This document shows positions 1 through 11,815 of a stretch of DNA of 64,000 bases, piece by piece. The stretch is from assembly GCA_943737045.1 (NCBI GenBank), contig CALSFV010000017.1, positions 1-64,000 on the forward strand, read 5' to 3'. Position 1 is the stretch's first letter; the number at the start of each line of letters is the position of its first letter. Made by a program: the position numbers and the translations under genes. Source of the DNA: Parapristionchus giblindavisi (Eukaryota; Nematoda; Chromadorea; Rhabditida; Diplogasteridae). The notes under the pieces are model-generated. The model was not told the origin of the DNA and did no database searches. It saw only the letters and a list, made by a program, of their open reading frames with translations.

Positions 1-35
1 GAATATCATCATAGCAAATAGTCAAAAATGTCAAC

Positions 36-99
36 CTCGCACCTCCCTCTCCCTCTCTCCCTCTCCCTTCTCTCTGTCCCTCTCCTTCTGCCTCTCCCC
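36..99. repeat. CT-rich hexamer tract
   Basis: Imperfect run of CCCTCT/CTCTCC units, pyrimidine-only on the plus strand. It is the first of about ten such tracts in the first 10.5 kb. No coding signal. Confidence 0.8.
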
Positions 100-1615
100 T
101 GACACAGTCATATCAGCATATTGATAAGAATAGAATAGAGAGAGAGGAAAGGTCGTGGCCTGTCAATATCGATTGATTATCATGATTAGATTAGGTGCGA
201 AAAGATTACGGTAGTTCAAGTTGTCTTGACTGGAAAATATACGATTACGGTAGCGGATCGACAATTGACATGAGGTTACGGTAAGGGAATCGATAACTGA
301 TTTAAATAATGAGGTTACTGTATCTCCAATCGATAAAGGGTTCAAAAGCTACTAAAATATGTAGATTATTCAGAAAGGTGTTCAAAATTCGCAGAAGAAA
401 ACAAGATAAGGAGACCCTTCTCATCTCGCCAATGCATTTGACAAAGAGAAAATCGCTCCCATGACTTATCCCTACTTAAAGGGACCCTAAATAAAAGGAG
501 AGGGGGAGAGAGGGAGAGAGATAGAGAGAGAGAGAGGGAGAGAGGGAGAAAGGGAGATCGAGAGAGACGAAGAGGGAGAATGATAGTCTACGGTCTCTTC
601 ACACCATAATCTTCTCTCGTAGAGAGAGAGTACAAAGAAATCTAGAGATCGTCCCTACTAAACAGTAGACTCGCGCGAAAGATTATGGTAGCGATTAGAA
701 AGTAATGATTATCGCGAGACAAAGACAATCGAGACAAAAGACCAAACCCGTCTCGACTACGCCGCACGAATATGTTTTTGTTGCCTCAAGCTTGTTCTAC
801 CAATGCTCTAATGCAACAGACATTTACCGGCTCTAGTCGACCGGAGAATAGGCTGCTTACTCTTAGAGAGTAATGTTTATGGGTGAATAGAGAGAGAGGG
901 AGAGGGAGGAGTATAAACTATGGGAGAGGCACACCAAGACTGGATAATTGAAAATGAGAATTACATGGATCATTGGGTCTTCTGTGAAGGATGAGAAATG
1001 TGTGAAGGAACATTCCAAAGATTATGAGAGTCTAAACTAGAGAGTATGGAGGGGATAAGATGCGAAACAATAAAGTAGAGAGAGAGGGTAAAAGAAAGTG
1101 GATATTATCTCTCTTTTGTCTTGTATTAACTTTGTGAACAGAACATGATCTCTGAGAGATTAATGAGCTTTCTTGAGGTTTTTCCGTTCATGAACGTAAC
1201 CTCTATCAATTGCACCTACTATCTCGGTGTTCTCTGTAAATGATGAAACGACAAGCAGAGGCTAGCACACAAATCTAATTCGTAAATATCAAGAGCGGTG
1301 GAGATCACAGAGTTGTAACCATAAAAACGATGTGTACAAACAGACCATTTACAATACAAGCTACAGTCGAGCGAGAGAGTGTGTAAATATAAGAGAGACA
1401 ATAAGCATTTAGAGGGAGACGAGAGATCACACGAAATGGAGAGAGTGTTAACCTGTGGAGGCAAGAGCGCAGAGAAGTCAGAGTACGAGTACATGCTGGA
1501 TAAATTATCGTTTGTACTACACACACATGGTAAGTGGCTCCGATGTCGCCGATGAGGAAGGGGCAGAGACGCAGAGGAGCGGTGCTTCAAGTACATAGAC
1601 AACATTACTCCGTCT
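100..1615. other. Non-coding stretch with GA tracts
   Basis: No convincing gene seen. From about 190 to 320 the octamer-like motif TTACGGTA/TTACTGTA recurs four times. About 499-582 is a purine-rich GAGAGG tract. The rest is AT-rich with many GAGAGAG clusters, and the short open frames here are low-complexity. Confidence 0.6.
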
Positions 1616-1690
1616 ACTCTCTCTCTCTCTCCCTGTCTCTATCTCTCTCCCTCTCTCTCTCTCCCTCTCTCTCTCTCTCCTTCTCTCCCT
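1616..1690. repeat. (TC)n microsatellite
   Basis: Nearly pure TCTCTC with occasional CCC interruptions. It accounts for the Ser/Leu-rich and Arg/Glu-rich open frames on the two strands. Confidence 0.9.
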
Positions 1691-1731
1691 TCTCGCACTT
1701 CCGGCGTGTTCATCATCATCTTGCAAATGAA

Positions 1732-1802
1732 TCAGTCCTCGACCGGATTCGAACCATCGTACAATCGAGTACAACCACTAAGTGGTTATCATTAGGCCAC
1801 AA
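1732..1802 (-). repeat. tRNA-like relic (SINE head)
   Basis: On the minus strand an A-box-like TGGCCTAATGATAACC (1784-1799) is followed by a perfect B-box GGTTCGAATCC (1745-1755), with about tRNA spacing. The acceptor ends do not pair, so this is a tRNA-derived repeat head or decayed tRNA, not a working gene. Confidence 0.5.
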
Positions 1803-1805
1803 TGT

Positions 1806-3430
1806 AAAGCAAAAAGAGTGATGGAATGCATCAAAGTTTTAAGGAACATAAAAAGTTGACTGACATACAAAGGACATTGGACGTACAATAGAAGCACTTA
1901 TAATATAATGGATAGTTCATGATAAATACATCCCGAGGTAATTTAAAACCCCTCGATCTGGCAATACTCTCTCACTTTCTTTGTCAACGAGAGAGTGTTG
2001 ACAGAGTGGAGAGTAAAATGCGCTTGGGGTGTTCCTTTAAGAGATCTAGAGAACTTTGGTCAAGAGCTCGTAGTGTTGAAGCCACACATAGGTCTGGGAC
2101 GAAGCCAAGACACCTCCGTGCTGGGAGCACCATGACCAAACCTGTGTGGGCTGAGTCATAGATGAGAGGAGAAAGTACGGGATAGTGAGAGAGCACAGAG
2201 ATAGAAAGGAATGTACGAGTGACAGAGAGAGTACACGATAGTGGGAGAGTACCGGGTGGGTAGAGAGATAGACGAGAGAGTATGTGAAAATGAGAGAGTG
2301 ATAACGTTCCGATCGTGTTTGATGACTCATGATAATAACCAAGCGAGATGGAAGCAGAGATGGAGAGATGGAAACATTTGAATCAGTTGCTGCGCGTGAA
2401 TTTTTTCTCGTAAAATTTTTAGAGAACCTTGAAATTAAAAAATTGGCTCAAAGTTATTTCGTGATCAACACACTACAACAAAATATCATAAACGAGCTTT
2501 TTGACTATTTAGTGTAACTTTTTACTGGTTTCACATCATCCGAATTTAACTATACAGTTTTTTTCACAATTGAAGTCACTGATTTAAAAAAAAAATTAAA
2601 AATTCAAAAAATGTTAAAAGTTATCAAAAATTTGAGGTGAAAGAGAGCACGGACTAATGTAAGGAAGGTGCTCCTTTAAAGTGATCTAATTTACTTCAAG
2701 CCACCACTCTCGATCTATTTCGAGTACTCCTTAAAGGGGAGACAAAGCATTGTCCTCGGTCTCTTCAAGAGACAATACTCTCTCATCGACAGAGACCGAC
2801 TAGAGAGTATGGGGAATGAAGAGAGTAAGATTAGCTTTAAAGGAAAACAAAGGAGAATTGGGAGTGAAAGGTACTTAACGAAGGTGAAATAGAGAATAAA
2901 GAAGATGAGAAAATGAATGAATGAGACTGGAAAAGTGAGATAATCTTCACTTTATACACACTTTTGCTCGACTTATGAAAGCCTCTTTTATGATCCGATC
3001 AAAAGTTGACGAATGTCAGAGAAAACTCTCCTCGTTTTACATATTCTCTCTACTCTTTTTCTTTTCTTTTCTGGACTTATGAATGCAAAGTAGGTGTAAC
3101 ACTTGTAATAGATCTCTTGATATTATAAATTTCTTTCTTTGTTTCATGAAAAAGTGAGCTTTAAGCTTTTGAGAGAGCGATGCTTTTGAGAGGGCAAAAG
3201 TGACAGAAAAATTGATTTGGGAAACTTTTACAGACGAAGAAAATGAGGATGAAGATTAGAAAGGAGCGTGATTATGTGTGATAGAGAAAAAATAATATGA
3301 AAATATGAGCAAAGCGACGAAAACAATTTCCAACAACAATCCTTGGTATGTGATTTTTATTTAGCAAAGAGTACTTACAAAAACGCCTAGCTACTTCCGA
3401 ACATCGCTCGCATTCGCAAACTACGTACGT
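1806..3430. other. Non-coding AT-rich stretch
   Basis: No gene recognised. 2160-2300 is a patch of GAGAGAGTACG-type units that recurs at 3.6, 4.8 and 40.9 kb. 2580-2620 is an A-rich run. Confidence 0.5.
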
Positions 3431-3476
3431 CTCTCCCTCTCCCTCTCCCTCTCCCTCTCCCTCTCCTTTTTTTCTT
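3431..3476. repeat. (CTCTCC)n tract
   Basis: About seven uninterrupted CCCTCT hexamers ending in a T run. Confidence 0.9.
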
Positions 3477-5000
3477 TCCTGTACAAAACCCGCCCGTGAC
3501 GGGATGGTGGGCTTAGTCAATCTATGTTTGAATGAAAATGTAACTGTAGACTCTCTCAGAGATATGTCCAACCTTTTGATTCAGTGAGAGAAGACTACGA
3601 TCAGATCTTGTTGTGCAGACAGAGACAGAGAGAGAGAGTACGGGGATTGGAGAGAGCACAGACAGAGTGGGATAGACGAGAGATGAGAGAGTATGGGGAT
3701 TCGAGAGAGCGCAGACAGACAGCGACACATTTGAGACAAAGGGGATACGAGAGTAAACGACGTTTGCAAAACAATGATGTTCCAGTCCGGGTATCACCTT
3801 AAAGGGACCGCGAGGTATACATCTTGTGTTGAAAAGTGACGAAAAAAGAAAAGCAGAGAAAACTTTTCTCACACTCTCGCACGTATTTCTTTTCGTAACT
3901 TTTGAGCAGAGGCTTACTGTTGTCTCATGTGAAGTCACCACATGGAGGATTAGGTGCGCCTGGGACAATGAAAGAGACACTATAAGCCTCCACGTCTACA
4001 AAATCGTTTCGTTGGACTATTATCTATCGAAATGAATCAGACATTCAATCAATCGATAAATTATTCAATCAATCAATCGTCTACCGATTCACTCTAATCC
4101 AAAGATTGAATTAATGAGAGTCCTTCTTCAATTCATGTATCATTTCTTTGATCTCATTGTCTAAAGAAAGTTTCAAAAAAAACTTAGAAATACTATGCAC
4201 AAAAATAAACACAAAAAAGAGCACGGCCAGAGGAGAGGGTGAAATTAGCACAATTTAATCTAAAGTTCTCATCAATTAGTGAACCATGGGGATAAAGGAC
4301 CGCTAAGTTCAAATCGTAACGGGAAAATTGAGGGCAAACTCTTTTGTGGGGAAAATGAATGAATGCCTCTCTCACTTCGAAAAGAAAAGGAGTGAAATTG
4401 GTTTGGAGGAGGAATGTGGGATAAAGGAGTAGAGGGAACCTTTTAGAGTAATTAGAACAGTCTGAGGGAAGTGGAGGGGAGGGAGGGAGGTGAGAGGGGA
4501 GGGAGGAGAGATTGAAGGGAGGGGAGAGGGGGAGAAGGGATGGGAGGAGAGAAGGGTAGGGGGAGGAGGGATGACCCCACGGGGGAATACCAGACATAAC
4601 CATGGTGGGGTACAGTTATGGCCCTTATGGGGTGAAATTGTTTTCGTTACTATGACTATTTTCCTCGTCTTCTTTATGTTATCTGATGGGAGAAGATAGA
4701 TAACAGGGAAGAGTACAATGGAAGAAGAGAAAAAAGACCATTCAAATGTAGTCAAAATAAGCAATAACGACCATCTGTTTGTGTAGAGAGAACATGTATG
4801 CTGAGAGAGGACAAAGAAGAAGAGGACGAGAGAGTGTGTGAATCGGAGAGAGCACAGAGAAGAAGAGGACGAGAGAGTGTGTGAATCGGAGAGAGCGTAG
4901 AGAAAGATACAGTGCGAGAGAGTACTTGATAAGAAGAGACAATTATAGGGAGATAGATAACATCTGCGTCGGATGTGATCAAGCGCTTGCAAAAGATGAA
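3477..5000. other. Non-coding stretch with GA-rich direct repeats
   Basis: No gene recognised. 4455-4570 is a G/A-rich GGGAGG tract. At 4800-4920 a block of about 50 bp (AGAAGAGGACGAGAGAGTGT...AGAGAGC) occurs twice in tandem, and a related block lies at 3620-3730. Confidence 0.5.
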
Positions 5001-5066
5001 GCCGACCAGGGGATTCGAACCCGGCGAACGGGCGATAGGTCTATCGCACACTAAGCCACAGTTAAT
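5001..5066 (-). repeat. tRNA-like relic (SINE head)
   Basis: The minus strand reads an A-box-like TGGCTTAGTGTG (5047-5058), then B-box GGTTCGAATCC (5011-5021), then GGTCGGC as the 3' acceptor half (5001-5007). The 5' acceptor half is not complementary, so this is a tRNA-derived repeat rather than a functional tRNA. Confidence 0.5.
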
Positions 5067-5169
5067 ATAAATAACTCTATGGAAAGCAAGAGGGGTTAGT
5101 CATTGCAAGCTCGATTGGAATGTGATCGTGTAATCTAACAGCGTAGATTGTGATCTCCTTTCTCTCAAT

Positions 5170-5229
5170 CTACCTCTCCCTCTGCCTCTGCCTCTCCTTC
5201 TCCTTCTCCCTCTCCCTCTCTCTCTCACC
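5170..5229. repeat. CT-rich hexamer tract
   Basis: Imperfect (CTCTCC/CTCTGC)n, pyrimidine-rich on the plus strand. Confidence 0.85.
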
Positions 5230-6794
5230 TCTCCCTCATCTCAATTTCACCCTCCCTCTACCCCTCACAGGCTAATTTCTGTGGGGCAGTCAAACCATGC
5301 ATAAATCGGTGTAAGGGATCCCTGTAATCGTGTTTGATCGTAAGGTGAGATAAAAGGAAAATAGCAATGAATAAAAGATGATATTGATTGATTGGAACAT
5401 GCTTGAAAGATAATATTGATTGGATTAGTGATTATTTTATCACTCAAGTCCATCAAGACATTGAAAAAATCAATAATTTCGAGTGCTCTATCTCGATTTC
5501 TAGAGTAATGCTCAAAAGTTGCGCAAAGAAAATAAAAGTAGTGTAGTCTTTTTATTTCTTTTATTTTCACAATAGAACATAAAGATTGAGATGAGTTTCT
5601 TCATGGAAAATATAAGATATCAGGCAGTAACTTTCCAATACCGCCTCTAAATAATATATAGAAAAGAATGGAAGATTATCCAATAAATCAACTACAATAC
5701 AATTGAATGGCCTTAATCAAGCATTGAACCAATCGGGAAGGAATGGTTGCCATTAAAAGACTGATTAGTCTGTGCGTGCTGAGGTCCCATACAAGGGGTT
5801 CTTCTAGATCCTGAATAATGCTTCGATCATCAAGCAAATGCTGTCGAAATATTATCCAATCAAAGATGATGAAATTGATGAAATCGCAACGATGGAAATG
5901 TGGAGCAGAGACGAATAAAGAAGAGATATAAGGAATACGAGGAATTCAATCAACGGAATCTCTCATTCTCTGTTCAAATCTGCGAAAAGAAAAGAAAATC
6001 AGAGATAACTCTCTTCGTTTCACACACTCTCTCGTCTTTTTATTTTCTACTCGTTACTTTTTAACGCGACATAATCAAAGGAAAACTGTCATCAGTTCGC
6101 ACAGTATCTCGACCCTTTATTTTCTTTTTGGACATGAGATAAGCTAGGATTTTTCCGCGTCTTTGCTTCTTTCGATCAATCCTAACTAACAATTAGATCG
6201 GACGATAGAGCTTACAGAGGAGTAACAAGATCTATTGACTATCTATTCATTTCATGTAAAGTATACGGTGTTTCTCTTTATACACATGCATGCAATTTAG
6301 TGTTGGACTAAAAATTTAAATTGATTAGTATTATATGTATCTATTTCGGCACACCACCTTCATGCTCTTTACGATTCTTTTCTATCTTTCCAAAAAAAAA
6401 TTCTCCGGATTTCCCCATCCTTTGAGTCGGAGAGCCATTGTGCCGGCGAGAGGAGTCGGTCTTTCGACTACGACAGTCGGTCGACATGCCGAGGAGTCAT
6501 CCCGCCTGCACAATGGAGGAGGGATGACTCCCTAGAGAGGAGGGGACGGCGGATAAAAGGAAGTAGCGACAATAAATCAACTGAGAGAAATAGATGGAAT
6601 AGGAACACGAAGATCGAAAGATGTACATTATGAAGTTATCTAATTATCTTGGAGGCAAATGAATGAAGAAGATTGAAAATGGACAGTTACAAGGGATAAT
6701 TTAGAGAATTGATGGAATAAATAAGAGAATCGCACCCACTTGCAAAGTGTCCACGTACCTCTTGAGGAATTCACGAGGCTCATTTCACTTTCAA
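5230..6794. other. Non-coding AT-rich stretch
   Basis: No gene or clear repeat element seen. 5370-5440 has several ATTGATTG/ATATTGATTGG units. Confidence 0.5.
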
Positions 6795-6855
6795 GAGGGA
6801 GAGGGAGAGGAAGAGGGAGAGGGAGAGAAGGAGAGGGAGGAAGAGGGAGGAAGAG
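6795..6855. repeat. (GGGAGA)n tract
   Basis: Purine-only hexamer tract on the plus strand with a few AAG interruptions. Confidence 0.85.
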
Positions 6856-7584
6856 ACCGGAAGAGATCGCAACTATATCAGTGGGCGATAAAACGTGAAG
6901 TGTGTCCCTTTTCAACGAGGAACTGTCCATTTTAAGGGAAAACGAGATAAATAAAGTGAGATCAAAGGGAGGAATTTCGATCTGATCGGAACAGTTAAAT
7001 GGAGATAGATAATCATTGAATCATTTCTGTGCTGTGGTTTCTAGAATGACAGAGAAAAGAAAAATAGTTTTCGGTTGTGAAGAGACCGCTGACATATTGT
7101 TAAACACATTCAAAGCTGCAAATTATTGGTCAAACTATTAAAATACTGACCACCCCGAAATAACGGAAAAGTATCATACATCACTGATGTCATAGCATTT
7201 CGACCAAGAATAACAACAATAAACTGTCATCATCCAAAAATATTCCTTATCATACGTTTTTTATCTCTTATTTTAATTTATTTCTCTTATCTTAAAAGAG
7301 TCAAATTTAGTGAGTGTTATTAGTAATCCCTTATAGTAGGTATGAATGTACTCTATCTTTGCAATAATAGAAGTGAGAGTTGACCGTAGATCTATCTAAG
7401 GAGTGATCTATGAACGAGGAGGTTAGTGAAAGGTGCATATGGGAAGAGAATGCAAGAGTAGATGTTTTCGAAAATCGCAGCAGGATTTTTGCACTATTAT
7501 TTAAGATCTTATATAGAAGAGATAGAGAATCGAAGAGAGATAGCTCTACCAGGGTTCACCCAAGTTCGTTCACCCCGAGTCCAA
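6856..7584. other. Non-coding AT-rich stretch
   Basis: No gene or repeat recognised. Confidence 0.5.
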
Positions 7585-7717
7585 CTACACACAGAGAAAA
7601 AAGTGTACCCCACAGCACACAAGACCTGTGGAGTGTTATATAACATTTTTTTACCTATTTTAGCATAACACTTCACAGGTCTTGTGTACTGTGGAGTACA
7701 CTTTTCTCTCTCTGTAC
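7585..7717. mobile_element. Short hairpin MITE, copy 1
   Basis: Inverted repeat of about 133 bp. The left arm begins CACAGAGAAAAAAGTGTAC and continues ACACAAGACCTGTGGAGTGT. The right arm mirrors it, ending AGTACACTTTTCTCTCTCTG. The loop is about 20 bp. A diverged relative with the same layout (AGAAAAA end, GACCT centre) lies at about 34475-34615. No target duplication could be fixed. Confidence 0.6.
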
Positions 7718-8087
7718 ACCCTGTCCAAGTTGATCAGCCTCTGCCAAATCCGATTTACATCCATCAAACTATATACATTTCTCACTATAGTCTACTTACC
7801 AGACGCTCATACGATACACAAATAGTAAACTTCACCACTACACCACCATATCTGTTTGTTGCCACCTTTCATGACATTAGATCAAAAGACTACCCAGACA
7901 GTCGACAAACAGGGAAATGGTAAAGTACACCAATGCACCACCATGAAAAGCGACAATAACACATATGTAAGTCGAGACAAAGTGAGAGAGTACTTTGCCA
8001 ATGCGGTAAATACACCGAGTCACCACAAGTGGAGACATGCAGACAATACACACAGATAGAGAAGGAAAGTATGAACCAGTCAGATTT

Positions 8088-8194
8088 CTTAGAGGGAGAG
8101 GGAGAGGGAGAGAAAATGAGAGGGAGAGGGAGAGAAAATGAGAGGGAGAGGGAGAGAAAAGGAGAGGGAGAGGGAGAGAAAAGGAGAGGGAGAG
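8088..8194. repeat. (GGGAGA)n tract with GAAAATGA spacers
   Basis: Purine-rich array with a higher-order unit of about 28 bp (three GAGGGA hexamers plus GAAAATGA or GAAAAGGA). Confidence 0.85.
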
Positions 8195-8362
8195 ACCTTA
8201 GTTGGTAGGTGTTGGCTCAAAATCTCGAGGTTGGTGTAAGTTGTATAGGAAAGACCTTCGATAGATGAGAATAGATTGAGATTTTGAAAAAGTGAATAGA
8301 ATAAAGAAGAAAAGGTACAGGTAGAGGTAGAGAGGCAGAGATCAAGGCGTAGAGGGAATAGG

Positions 8363-8392
8363 CAGAGGGAGAGGGAAATGGAGAGGGAGAGA

Positions 8393-8437
<45 letters not shown>

Positions 8438-8490
8438 GAGAATAGGGAGAGGGAGAGGGGGAGCAAGAGGGAGAGGGAGACGCGATCAGA
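8363..8490. repeat. GA-rich tract
   Basis: Mixed GAGGGA hexamers and a (GA)n core at about 8390-8430. Confidence 0.85.
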
Positions 8491-9598
8491 GAGAGGTAGA
8501 GGAAGGGGAGGAAAAGGTACAGGGAGAGAAAGGGTGCGTGCAAGCGCAAAAAAGCGAACAGACACCTGTAGAAGGATCTTCGAAGGGCATAACGATCACT
8601 CTCTCACTTTCACACACTCTCTCATCTCTTTCTCTTTCTCTGTTGTCTCTTCATATTCAATGATCTCTGATCACTCTCGTTCCCCTATTCGTTCCTTATT
8701 GTCGATAGGCATGCCATTATGGTTCGATTAAGAGATCGATCGAACTAACAATCGTTCTGTAATAGTCATTATGTTGTTTTTAGATTTCAAGAATACCATT
8801 ATTGTGTAAAAGAAGACACTACAGCACAGTAGATTATCTCTATTCACGTGTGAGACCCTGGAATATCCCGAAGAATTCTCTTTGATGCACCAGGATCAAA
8901 TGTCAACCTGATGCATCTGCAGTACTTTCCACTAGACGATAAAACAATTAAATATAGAATAGATATAGCTGTGTAATTCTTGTCATTACGAATGAATATT
9001 GATTTTGTCTATGTGAAAACAAATGAAGGAGACCAGGATAGATGTTAGATTTATTTCAAGACGTTTCGATAATAATCACCATCATCAGTTGGATTAATAC
9101 CTACAATTAAATATTTGAAGCTTCAAGAGCTGCCCACAGAATAGAAACACGTCGAACATTCGACACAATTGAACTTCCTTATTTTGTTTCGGTAGTCTCT
9201 TCCCACCATTCCACCCTCTCTTTCTCCTATCTACGTCAGTAGATAGATTGGTATCACTGATATCTCGTCTCTATCTTCTAAATTCAGTACAGGAATGGGT
9301 CTGCAGCCTTCTCAGATCGCTACTATGACAACTCTATTGTCAAAATTTTTAAAAATAGCTCCAGTGAATCTGTTCCCGCTCTTATTTGTGAAATTCTAAA
9401 ATATTCCCATTGCGTGTAGAAATACGACGTTTCCAAATCCATACATCTCTACAGATTCACAATAGACGACGTTTCCTAATACCATTCACCATGTTCGTCT
9501 AGTCCAGTTTCACGCTCTTGAGAAAGACAAAAAGAAGGCGCCTATTGAAACTGGTATTGTTTCTGCTCATGCGCTGAAGTTCTACTTCTTGCTTTGTC
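8491..9598. other. Non-coding stretch with one possible coding remnant
   Basis: No gene recognised. After a TTCAG acceptor-like site, about 9290-9421 stays open for some 43 codons with ordinary amino-acid composition (IVKIFKNSSSES then VPALICEILKY) and ends in TAG. With no partner exon it could be a decayed exon or chance. Confidence 0.25.
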
Positions 9599-9642
9599 CC
9601 CCCTCTCCCTCTCCTTCTCTCCCTCTCCCTCTCCCTCTCCTT
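9599..9642. repeat. (CTCTCC)n tract
   Basis: Pyrimidine hexamer tract. Confidence 0.85.
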
Positions 9643-9768
9643 TTCTGTCCAACCAGCGATATCTTCTCGCCATAATCCTCTCGTCTTCTGCAAATCTTCA
9701 CAAGTTTATGTGTCCTTCTGTGTAGATTATACAAACAATCTGTCTACTCCACCCATAGGAGGATGACA

Positions 9769-9872
9769 AAGGAGAAGAAAGAGAAGAAAAGGATAAGGAA
9801 GAGGGAGAGGGAGGGGAGACGAGGGGGAAGAGGGAGAGAGAGAGAGAGGGAGAGGGAGAAGTAGAGGAAGAG
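9769..9872. repeat. GA-rich tract
   Basis: Purine-only stretch of GAGGGA, GGGGAAG and GA units. Confidence 0.85.
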
Positions 9873-10045
9873 ATGGTTTCAAACTTTAACAATAGTGGTT
9901 ATGATAAGTGTGTAAGCGTTAGAGTGATAACGATAGCGCAGAAGGAGGAAGAAGGAGCAACGAAAAGATGCCTCGAACATTGTGTGTGGGCATCACATAT
10001 CTTGCAATTCTATCATCCTAGAAGTATGCAAAAAACAGTCGTCAT

Positions 10046-10158
10046 CAATAGCTGCAGTATTCGGTAATAGCTACAGTAATCGTCAATAAGTACAGTAATC
10101 ATCAATAACTACATTAACCATCAATAGTTACAGTAATCAGCAATAGCTACAGTAATCA
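10046..10158. repeat. 19-bp tandem repeat, 6 units
   Basis: Six imperfect copies of a 19-bp unit resembling CAATAGCTACAGTAATCAT. The core CTACAGTAATC also recurs singly elsewhere in the window. Confidence 0.75.
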
Positions 10159-10387
10159 CTAAGTGCGTATAATATATCTGCCCCACAGAGTGCTACAAGT
10201 TGTTATTATAGTAGAATTACGAATAGATATGCCTGAAGAAGTGGATATACATATAGTGCTTATGGCTATTGTGATGTGAATAGAAAGAAGAAGAAGAAGA
10301 TGAAGAAGAGGATATGAAGCTTAGATCTTTTGTATGGAATGGATCAAGGATGGGAGAGATAATGGGTTGTGGACGGAAAAAGTAAAA

Positions 10388-10507
10388 GAGGGAGAGGAAG
10401 AGGGAGAGGGAGAGGGAGAGGGAGAGGGAGAGGGAGAGGGATAAGGAGAGGGAGAGGGATAAGGAGAGGGAGAGGGAGAGGGATAAGGAGAGGGAGAGGG
10501 AGAGAGG
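10388..10507. repeat. (GGGAGA)n tract, longest
   Basis: About 120 bp of GGGAGA hexamers interrupted at three points by GGATAAGGAG. This is the longest hexamer tract in the window. Confidence 0.9.
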
Positions 10508-11321
10508 GATGAGTAATCTCAAACGGGTCAAGACTCTTGAGATATGTAGGAAGAAAGGGTAGATCAGAGGATGAGAGAATAAAGAGACACTGACTCAAAT
10601 GAGATGATGTTTGATTCAAAAGACGTCATGATCATTATATTAATATTTAATATTTATTAATCCATCAAAAAACATGAATAACGAAAGAAACGAACAAGAT
10701 TGCAGTTATGGAATTGTTCAATTTCGCTTTTGAAGGTGACATAAATACTAAGGATGAATAAGAGATGTAGACATATTTTATTTCATCAAGGTGCCTATGC
10801 ATGAAAAGAGACATATAATATCTTCACTATCATTCAAGTAATTGGATTTTTATAAACGGAATAAGTATTGTCATTGCAGAAGAAGGACATCTCGCAATAC
10901 TTGATCATACTTTGATCAATGCTCAGTGAAAGATAAAAGGAGTAAATTCTACTACTCTTACCTGACAGCTGAATTCTCGCATCATAGGTTTATGAGAAAG
11001 AGTGCAATCAAGAAAGAAACCAATCAAAAGAAGAATACGAAAGTATGAATCACTTTTACACCTCAAGAGAATCTCTGATTCATCGATTGTTGTTTGCATA
11101 ACACATATTACTCATCGTAGAAATGAATTTAATGGACTCTACAGTGAAAACGAGAGAAACAACCAACCCCATAAGCCGTAGTGCCTTAATATAATAAAAT
11201 ATTAATTATTTATTAGTAAAAGTAAAAATAAACTCGACATTAAGATGTTTTGGTGCAATTTTGAAGAGCGTTGGCACAAGGACCAGACGTTTTCTCTTTT
11301 GATCAAGGCTTATTGATGGCT
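10508..11321. other. Non-coding AT-rich stretch
   Basis: No gene or repeat recognised. Confidence 0.5.
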
Positions 11322-11815
11322 CACATTATCGTACATGTAAAAATCATTGTATCATGAACGGTGTGAATGGATCTGAACGGATCAGGCCGATCAAGATTTG
11401 AGCGAGCGATTATGAGCGAACCGAACATTTTCGTAATTTCTCTTTGTTTTCATTGTTTTTCTCTTATTCGAATCTACTATATTAAAACAAAATAGGCCAA
11501 CATATTGCCATTTAACAATAATCATTGCTTTCACTTTGAATAAATTGCCCCAATGAACCAAAATTGACCTAATTATTCAGCGTATAATCGGAACAGTTTA
11601 TTCAACGTCCAAGCAATGATTTTGGTTAAATGGCAATATTTTGGCCTAATTTATTTTAATATAGTAGATTCGAATAAGAGAAAAACAATGAAAACAAAGA
11701 GAAATTACGAAAATGTTCGGTTCGCTCATAATCGCTCGCTCAAAATCTTGATCGGCCTGATCCGTTCAGATCCATTCACACCGTTCATGATACAATGATT
11801 TTTACATGTACGATA
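11322..11815. mobile_element. Foldback element, about 190-bp arms
   Basis: The left arm starts ATCGTACATGTAAAAATCAT and the right arm ends with its complement ATGATTTTTACATGTACGAT. Arms are about 190 bp each and highly similar, with a loop of about 110 bp (11513-11625). Open frames inside are by-products of the arms. No transposase is visible, so it is non-autonomous. Confidence 0.75.

Noticed and set aside
1219..1605. 128-codon minus-strand frame as a gene
   Set aside because: Ser/Leu/Cys-rich with no domain, overlapped by other frames, in a GA/CT-rich neighbourhood.
10046..10158. Possible CRISPR-like array
   Set aside because: The 19-bp units are contiguous without unique spacers and the window is eukaryotic.
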